Assembly (NCBI GenBank): GCA_947488175.1
Contig: CANKYO010000003.1
Span: forward strand, 186,001 to 250,000
Source of the DNA: an uncultured Paracoccaceae bacterium
GTDB lineage: Bacteria; Pseudomonadota; Alphaproteobacteria; Rhodobacterales; Rhodobacteraceae
Reading direction: 5' to 3'
DNA length: 64,000 bases
A program made the translations under genes and the position numbers. The notes beneath the pieces are model-generated. The model had not been told where the DNA came from and searched no databases. It worked only from the letters and a program-made list of their open reading frames with translations. This document shows, piece by piece, positions 59,839-64,000 of this stretch (position 1 is its first letter; each line of letters opens with the position of its first letter).

Positions 59839-61425
59839 TTGCAAAACATCAGCACCGCGTGGTCCGCCCTCGATTCGCGTCGGCGTGTCTTTGTTGTTTT
59901 CGCCACGGTGGCGGTTTTTGCGGCCGTGCTTTTGCTGGCACGGGGGGCGGGCACGCGTGATATGTCGCTCCTTTTTGGCGGGCTGGAGCCGCGGGCGGCA
60001 GGCGATGTGATTACCGCGCTGGATCAACGCGGCGTGATGTATGACGTGCGCGGCAGTGCTATTTATGTCCCCACAGGTCAGCGCGACAGCTTGCGCTTGA
60101 CCCTCGCCGGGGATGGTTTGCCTGCTACAGGTAGCCAGGGGTATGAGTTGCTGGACGGTCTGTCAGGGTTCAGCACGACCTCTCAAATGTTTGATGCCGC
60201 CTATTGGCGCGCGAAAGAAGGGGAACTGGCGCGCACCATTCTGGCCAGCCAGCATATCAGATCGGCGCGTGTTCACATCTCGACCCCGTCGAACCGTCCG
60301 TTTCAACGGGACCAGGCACCGACAGCCGCCGTGACGGTCACGACGACAGGCGGTTCGCTTTCGGCACCACATATCAAGGCGCTGCAATACCTCGTCGGCG
60401 CCGCCGTTCCGGGCCTTTCGCCCGACGCAGTGGCGGTCATCGACGGAAATGGTGGCCTCATGTCAGATGCGGACGGCGGCGCGATACTGCCGAATGGTGA
60501 TGAAAGGGCTGATGCCCTGCGCCAGCGCGCCGAACGCTTGCTGGCGGCGCGCGTCGGTGTTGGAAACGCGGTTGTCGAAGTGTCAGTGGACACCATTACC
60601 GAAACCGAATCGATCACGGAGCGGCGGGTGGATCCGGACAGCCGTGTCGCGATCAGTACCGATGTTACGGAAAGCGCCGGGACATCGACTGATAGCAGGG
60701 GTGGCGATGTCACCGTCGCATCCAACCTGCCTGACGGGGATGCCGGAGGGGCCAACGGCGCGTCCAGCAACGAAAATTCGGAAAGCCGTTCTTTGACGAA
60801 CTACGAAGTGTCCGAGACTGAGCGGCAGTTACTGCGTGCGCCCGGTGCGGTGCGACGGTTGACGGTGGCCGTGCTGATCAATGATGTCAGTACGATTGCG
60901 GATGACGGGACTGTCACAACCACCCCTCGCAGCGAAGAGGAACTGCAGTCGCTTCAGGACCTTGTGGCCTCTGCCGTCGGGATTGATCCGGATCGTGGCG
61001 ATGTGATCACGCTGAAAGCAATGCCATTTGAACCGATTGCGAAGCTTGGCACGGAAGTTGCGGCACCCAATGCCGGACTGCCACTTGATACGATGCAACT
61101 GATCCAGATCGCCGTTCTGGCCATCGTTTCACTGATCCTCGGGCTTTTCGTTGTGCGGCCCATCCTGACCCAGGCCAGGCAGTTGCCGGCACCGGCGGAC
61201 ACAATGGCGCTGCCGGAACCGGAAGCATCTGACCCCCCGATGGCCATGGCGATTGGTGATGACACGATGGGTGATTTCATGGGGGGCGACATGGGCATGA
61301 TAGGCGGCGGCATGGATGAAGATCCGGTTTCCCGGCTGCGCCAGATGATTTCAGAACGCGAAACCGAGACGATACAGATTCTGCAGGACTGGATCGAAGA
61401 TCCAGCGGCGAAGGAGCGCGCATAG
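59839..61425 (+). CDS. fliF: Flagellar MS-ring protein FliF
   Basis: Forms the membrane MS ring, foundation of the basal body. The 528-residue protein has an N-terminal helix (VFVVFATVAVFAAVLLLARGA), periplasmic ring-building domains (LLFGGLEPRAAGDVITALDQRGV, SGFSTTSQMFDAAYWRAKEGELARTI, PFQRDQAPTAAVTV), a low-complexity periplasmic segment (about 265-315) and a C-terminal helix (LIQIAVLAIVSLILGLFVVRPIL) followed by an acidic tail for FliG binding. Start TTG 59839 (MQNISTAW) has GGAG at good spacing. fliG is not in the window. Confidence 0.94.
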   Translation: MQNISTAWSALDSRRRVFVVFATVAVFAAVLLLARGAGTRDMSLLFGGLEPRAAGDVITALDQRGVMYDVRGSAIYVPTGQRDSLRLTLAGDGLPATGSQGYELLDGLSGFSTTSQMFDAAYWRAKEGELARTILASQHIRSARVHISTPSNRPFQRDQAPTAAVTVTTTGGSLSAPHIKALQYLVGAAVPGLSPDAVAVIDGNGGLMSDADGGAILPNGDERADALRQRAERLLAARVGVGNAVVEVSVDTITETESITERRVDPDSRVAISTDVTESAGTSTDSRGGDVTVASNLPDGDAGGANGASSNENSESRSLTNYEVSETERQLLRAPGAVRRLTVAVLINDVSTIADDGTVTTTPRSEEELQSLQDLVASAVGIDPDRGDVITLKAMPFEPIAKLGTEVAAPNAGLPLDTMQLIQIAVLAIVSLILGLFVVRPILTQARQLPAPADTMALPEPEASDPPMAMAIGDDTMGDFMGGDMGMIGGGMDEDPVSRLRQMISERETETIQILQDWIEDPAAKERA

Positions 61426-61986
61426 ATGTCCCAGATATTGTCGCTTGAATCCTTTGAAGTCGCGCTTGGCAACGATGATGTCGCTAGGGCTGATTACAAT
61501 CAGGGATACCAGGATGGTTTGGCGGCAGGTGCCGCAGCCGCGCAGGCCGAGGCCGCCGTACTTGACGAGGCCTTTGTTCACGCGCTTTCGGATATTGATT
61601 TCACCTATGCAGAGGCAAGACGACAGATCCTGCAATCGCTCGGGCCGCTTTTTGCGACCCTTGTCGATCATGTTCTGCCGCACTGTATCGAAACAGGGTT
61701 CGCCAGTCAGATTTCGGATGTTTTACAAAAGGCAGCAACAGCCGACGCGACTGCACCGATCACCCTCCATGTTCACCCTGATACTTATGATGCAGTGGCC
61801 GCGCGATTGGCCGACATGAACGTTCAGTTGAACCTTAAGACGGACCCGTCCCTCAGCCCGCATGCGACATGGGTGCAGCATGGCGACGGTGAAACGCTCT
61901 TGGACGCTGACAAACTTCTGGTCGAGATCAGTGATCTGTTCGGCATTGTCCTCAACGAAGATGACAGGATTAAACCTCATGGATGA
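61426..61986 (+). CDS. fliH: Flagellar export protein FliH
   Basis: Regulator of the FliI ATPase, 186 residues. A short N-terminus is followed by the Gly-rich ADYNQGYQDGLAAGAAAAQAEAAVLDEAF (residues about 22-50, the GxxxG helix of FliH), then a helical middle and a C-terminal domain ITLHVHPDTYDAVAARLADM with TWVQHGDGETLLDADKLLVEI. It begins directly at the fliF stop codon. Its end overlaps fliN by 8 bases. The call rests on position between fliF and fliN and the GxxxG region. Confidence 0.82.
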   Translation: MSQILSLESFEVALGNDDVARADYNQGYQDGLAAGAAAAQAEAAVLDEAFVHALSDIDFTYAEARRQILQSLGPLFATLVDHVLPHCIETGFASQISDVLQKAATADATAPITLHVHPDTYDAVAARLADMNVQLNLKTDPSLSPHATWVQHGDGETLLDADKLLVEISDLFGIVLNEDDRIKPHG

Positions 61987-62269
61987 CATCGACAATCAGA
62001 ACGCAGCCTCGGACGATCACCCTTTGCGGCGAATCCCGATTGAGATTTCGGTCACCGTGGGCAAGGCACGCCCGCTGGTCCGCGACCTTCTCAGCCTAGG
62101 CGAAAATGCGGTCCTGCCACTGGACAAGCGGATCGAGGACCCGGTGGAGCTTTATGTCGGCGGTCGGCTGATCGCGCGCGGAGAGCTGCAGGAAATGGAG
62201 GGCGGCGAACCTGGCCAACTGGCCGTAAGGCTCACCGAAGTGGCTTCTGACAAAGGCGATCTGACCTGA
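61979..62269 (+). CDS. fliN: Flagellar motor switch protein FliN
   Basis: C-ring switch subunit, 96 residues. The SpoA domain is clear: IPIEISVTVGKARPLVRDLLSLGENAVLPLDKRIEDPVELYVGGRLIARGELQEME (cited by VTVGKARPLVRDLLSLGENAV and PVELYVGGRLIARGEL). Start ATG 61979 overlaps fliH by 8 bases. fliM, the larger SpoA partner usually beside fliN, is absent here and must be encoded elsewhere if the motor works. Confidence 0.92.
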   Translation: MDDIDNQNAASDDHPLRRIPIEISVTVGKARPLVRDLLSLGENAVLPLDKRIEDPVELYVGGRLIARGELQEMEGGEPGQLAVRLTEVASDKGDLT

Positions 62270-62998
62270 ATGTTGCGGAGCTCGCACTGCGTATTCATCG
62301 GGCTTTTGCTGCTCAGCGGTCCGGCATTCGCACAGGATGTATCAATTACCCTTGGTGATGACGGATCACTGGCGACACGATCAGTGCAACTGCTGGTCCT
62401 GATCACTGTTCTCAGCCTTGTGCCCGGCATCGCGATCATGGTGACGTGCTTTCCGTTTATCGTGACCGTCTTCGCGATTCTCCGGCAAGCCATCGGGCTG
62501 CAGCAGTCCCCGCCAAATATGCTCATCGTGAGCCTGGCGTTGTTCCTTACCTATTTTGTGATGGAACCGGTCTTCGTTGATGCCTGGAATAGCGGCATTG
62601 AACCCCTGCTGAACGGCACGATGGAGCTTGAGGAGGCATTTGTGCAGACAATGGATCCTCTTCGCGCATTCATGTCGGCACGGATCGCGCCAGACACTTT
62701 CGCTGCACTGGCCGAGCTGCGGCCAGATGTGGGTACCAACACCACCGTGGACGAGGCGCCGCTCTCGGTAGTCGTACCGTCCTTCCTGCTGAGTGAGATG
62801 GAGCGGGCATTTCAGGTGGGATTCCTGATCTTCATACCTTTCCTGATCATTGATCTGGTTGTCGCGGCGGTACTTATGTCGATGGGGATGATGATGGTCC
62901 CACCTGCAATCGTCTCGCTGCCGTTCAAACTGGCCTTCTTCGTTGTCGCCGACGGCTGGGGCCTGATCGCATCGAGTCTTGTTCGTAGCTATAGTTGA
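62270..62998 (+). CDS. fliP: Flagellar export gate protein FliP
   Basis: Export-gate subunit, 242 residues. A cleavable signal-like N-terminus (CVFIGLLLLSGPAFAQD) is followed by LLVLITVLSLVPGIAIMVTCFPFIVTVFAILRQAIGLQQSPPNMLIVSLALFLTYFVM and, near the end, MERAFQVGFLIFIPFLIIDLVVAAVLMSMGMMMVPPAIVSLPFKLAFFVVADGW (cited by QSPPNMLIVSLALFLTYFVM and MSMGMMMVPPAIVSLPFKL). The ATG directly follows the fliN stop. It is the last gene of the flagellar run before a non-coding, transposon-marked edge. Confidence 0.95.
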   Translation: MLRSSHCVFIGLLLLSGPAFAQDVSITLGDDGSLATRSVQLLVLITVLSLVPGIAIMVTCFPFIVTVFAILRQAIGLQQSPPNMLIVSLALFLTYFVMEPVFVDAWNSGIEPLLNGTMELEEAFVQTMDPLRAFMSARIAPDTFAALAELRPDVGTNTTVDEAPLSVVVPSFLLSEMERAFQVGFLIFIPFLIIDLVVAAVLMSMGMMMVPPAIVSLPFKLAFFVVADGWGLIASSLVRSYS

Positions 62999-63487
62999 GT
63001 TGTTGGGTGGTCGCCTTGTTCCGGACAACTGCGCGCAAGATATGCCAGGGTAAATGAATGCTGATTGGTCCGTGTTCCGGCATTGGCGACCGCCTTCTTT
63101 CGCGTTCTGCTAGATACACCTATTACGGGATTTGCAGAGTATATTCGTGATTTGAAAGCTTACACGCGACGACCGTTATGCCCACTTCGTCTGATTTTCA
63201 TGTGGCTCAGCAGCGTTTAGCGAACGCGTTCTGTGTCGTCGCACAGGGCGGCGACGTTTTTGGTGTACCACATCAGGTCGGTGCATTTCGAAGCAGTCTG
63301 AGGAATGGCATGCGTTTCTGACGTAGTTTGCGCACTTTTTTAATGTGACGCAGTAGAGGTGCCGAAAATGCCCCAAAGTGCTTCGGAGGAACGGATTTCC
63401 GCATTGCGCTTCCAATGATTGAGTTTGAAAATTGCTGGTTCGATAGCGCCTGTGGGGGCCGTGATGCCGCAAAAATATGAGTTGGAC
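62999..63487. other. Non-coding, probably decayed stretch after fliP
   Basis: About 490 bases with lower GC than the cluster and no convincing gene on either strand; open frames here have no ribosome-binding sites and no recognisable product. It separates fliP from the IS481-type transposase remnant, and may contain degraded mobile-element DNA. I could not identify terminal inverted repeats or target-site duplications. Confidence 0.5.
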
Positions 63488-64000
63488 CTAGTTCGCGCGG
63501 TTACCTGTGTTGTCGCTTAGGTGTGGTTTCTCCGCAGGTTGTTCATGAAGGTCATCGGAGCTGCTGTAGGTCGCGCCGTAGGCCCATTCTCGCAGAAGCG
63601 TCTGGATGAAGTGCTCGGCTTTGCCATTGGGTTTTGGCGTGTAGGCCCGTGTGTATATGTGGCGGATGGCGTTTGTGCAAAGTCTGTCCGCGAAGATGCG
63701 CGATCTGTAGCACGACCCATTACCGGTCATCACCCGCTCGACTGTGATGCGGCGTGCGTCTAACCAGGCGAGCCTCTGGCTCAGGAAAGCTGTGTCGTTC
63801 TCCATTTCCTTGTCAGGCAGAACCTCGACGTATGCCAAGCGGGTCGTGTCATCGACGGCAATATGGGCGAAGTCCCACCCTGCGCCGTGGCTGCACCACG
63901 TCAAGCGCGCGCCGGTGTGCCTATTCCTAGGCGGGTCAAAACCCCGAGTTTCCTGATGTTGAGGTGTATTAGTTCGCTTGCGCGATTGACGGGCGCTGCG
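63488..64000 (-). pseudogene. IS481-type transposase remnant (frameshifted, catalytic Asp lost; runs past the right edge)
   Basis: DDE integrase-core fragments on the minus strand. Frame one, 63901 to about 63980, reads ELIHLNIRKLGVLTRLGIG then hits TGA (63903-63901). Frame two, to 63488, reads GAGWDFAHIAVDDTTRLAYVEVLPDKE, RVMTGNGSCYRSRIF, TRAYTPKPNGKAEHFIQTLLREWAY, then a degenerate tail. IS481 transposases have VMTDNG with the second catalytic Asp; here it is MTGNG (GGT for GAT, 63724-63722). The expected C-terminus (HxxNWHRPH region) is absent. Frameshift, lost Asp and decayed end make it inactive. The N-terminal part lies beyond base 64000. Confidence 0.85.

Noticed and set aside
63176..63472. 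A 98-residue open frame on the minus strand after fliP
   Set aside because: No recognisable domain, no ribosome-binding site, and unlike composition; probably decayed DNA.

Overview
The window looks like chromosomal DNA of a Rhodobacteraceae (Roseobacter-group) alphaproteobacterium. The grounds are: GC-rich coding DNA with ATG/GTG/TTG starts; a scattered dnaA / dnaN-recF / gyrB neighbourhood; an lpt gene row behind an RNase D gene; FlaF, FlbT and DUF1217 proteins beside flagellin, an alphaproteobacterial arrangement; and two-gene ubiE-ubiB and mutM blocks typical of the group. I saw no tRNA, rRNA or CRISPR array.

Layout. 1-3091 (minus): rnd-kdsD-lptC-lptA-lptB, tightly overlapping, joining Kdo precursor synthesis to LPS transport. 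3169-5190 (minus): a membrane GGDEF-EAL protein. 5471-8381 (plus): an RHH protein, then a glyoxalase / Tat-signal small subunit / GMC dehydrogenase operon ending in a strong terminator. 8563-12972: a PotABCD-type ABC transporter with a perfect hairpin between the binding-protein gene and the permease genes. 12989-21881: housekeeping and accessory genes (EamA exporter, nicotinamidase, P-loop kinase-like protein, metallophosphoesterase, YegD-like Hsp70, TrhO, two methyltransferase-like proteins, APH-type kinase, AbrB-type membrane protein).

21882-32715 is the replication-gene neighbourhood on the minus strand: rpsT, dnaA, esterase, dnaN, recF, VOC protein, then (beyond a divergent TetR/oxidoreductase pair with three copies of one palindrome) a nucleotidyltransferase and gyrB. 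The dnaN-recF junction carries two perfect palindromes enclosed by a stem that pairs the dnaN stop with the recF start. 32886-38161 holds a PilJ-N-like periplasmic protein, a crotonase, mutM, ubiE and ubiB.

38168-62998 is a large flagellar cluster: flgD, fliK, flgJ-like, flgN-like, fliC-flaF-flbT-DUF1217, fliI, flgBC-fliE-fliQ-flgFGAH-fliL-like, a fliJ-like gene, flhB-fliR-flhA, a lytic transglycosylase, a 745-residue periplasmic protein, motA, a motE-like gene, a small coiled-coil membrane protein, fliL, fliF-fliH-fliN-fliP. It provides most of the export gate, rod, MS ring and stator accessory proteins. flgE, flgK, flgL, flgI, motB, fliG and fliM are not in the window. Immediately after fliP the sequence turns into non-coding DNA and a decayed IS481-type transposase that runs off the right edge.

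The points most worth a second look are the dnaN-recF junction structure, the triple operator at 25820-25885, the 745-residue stator-associated protein in a motA/motE-like setting, and the differential-expression hairpins after the ABC binding protein and flagellin genes.
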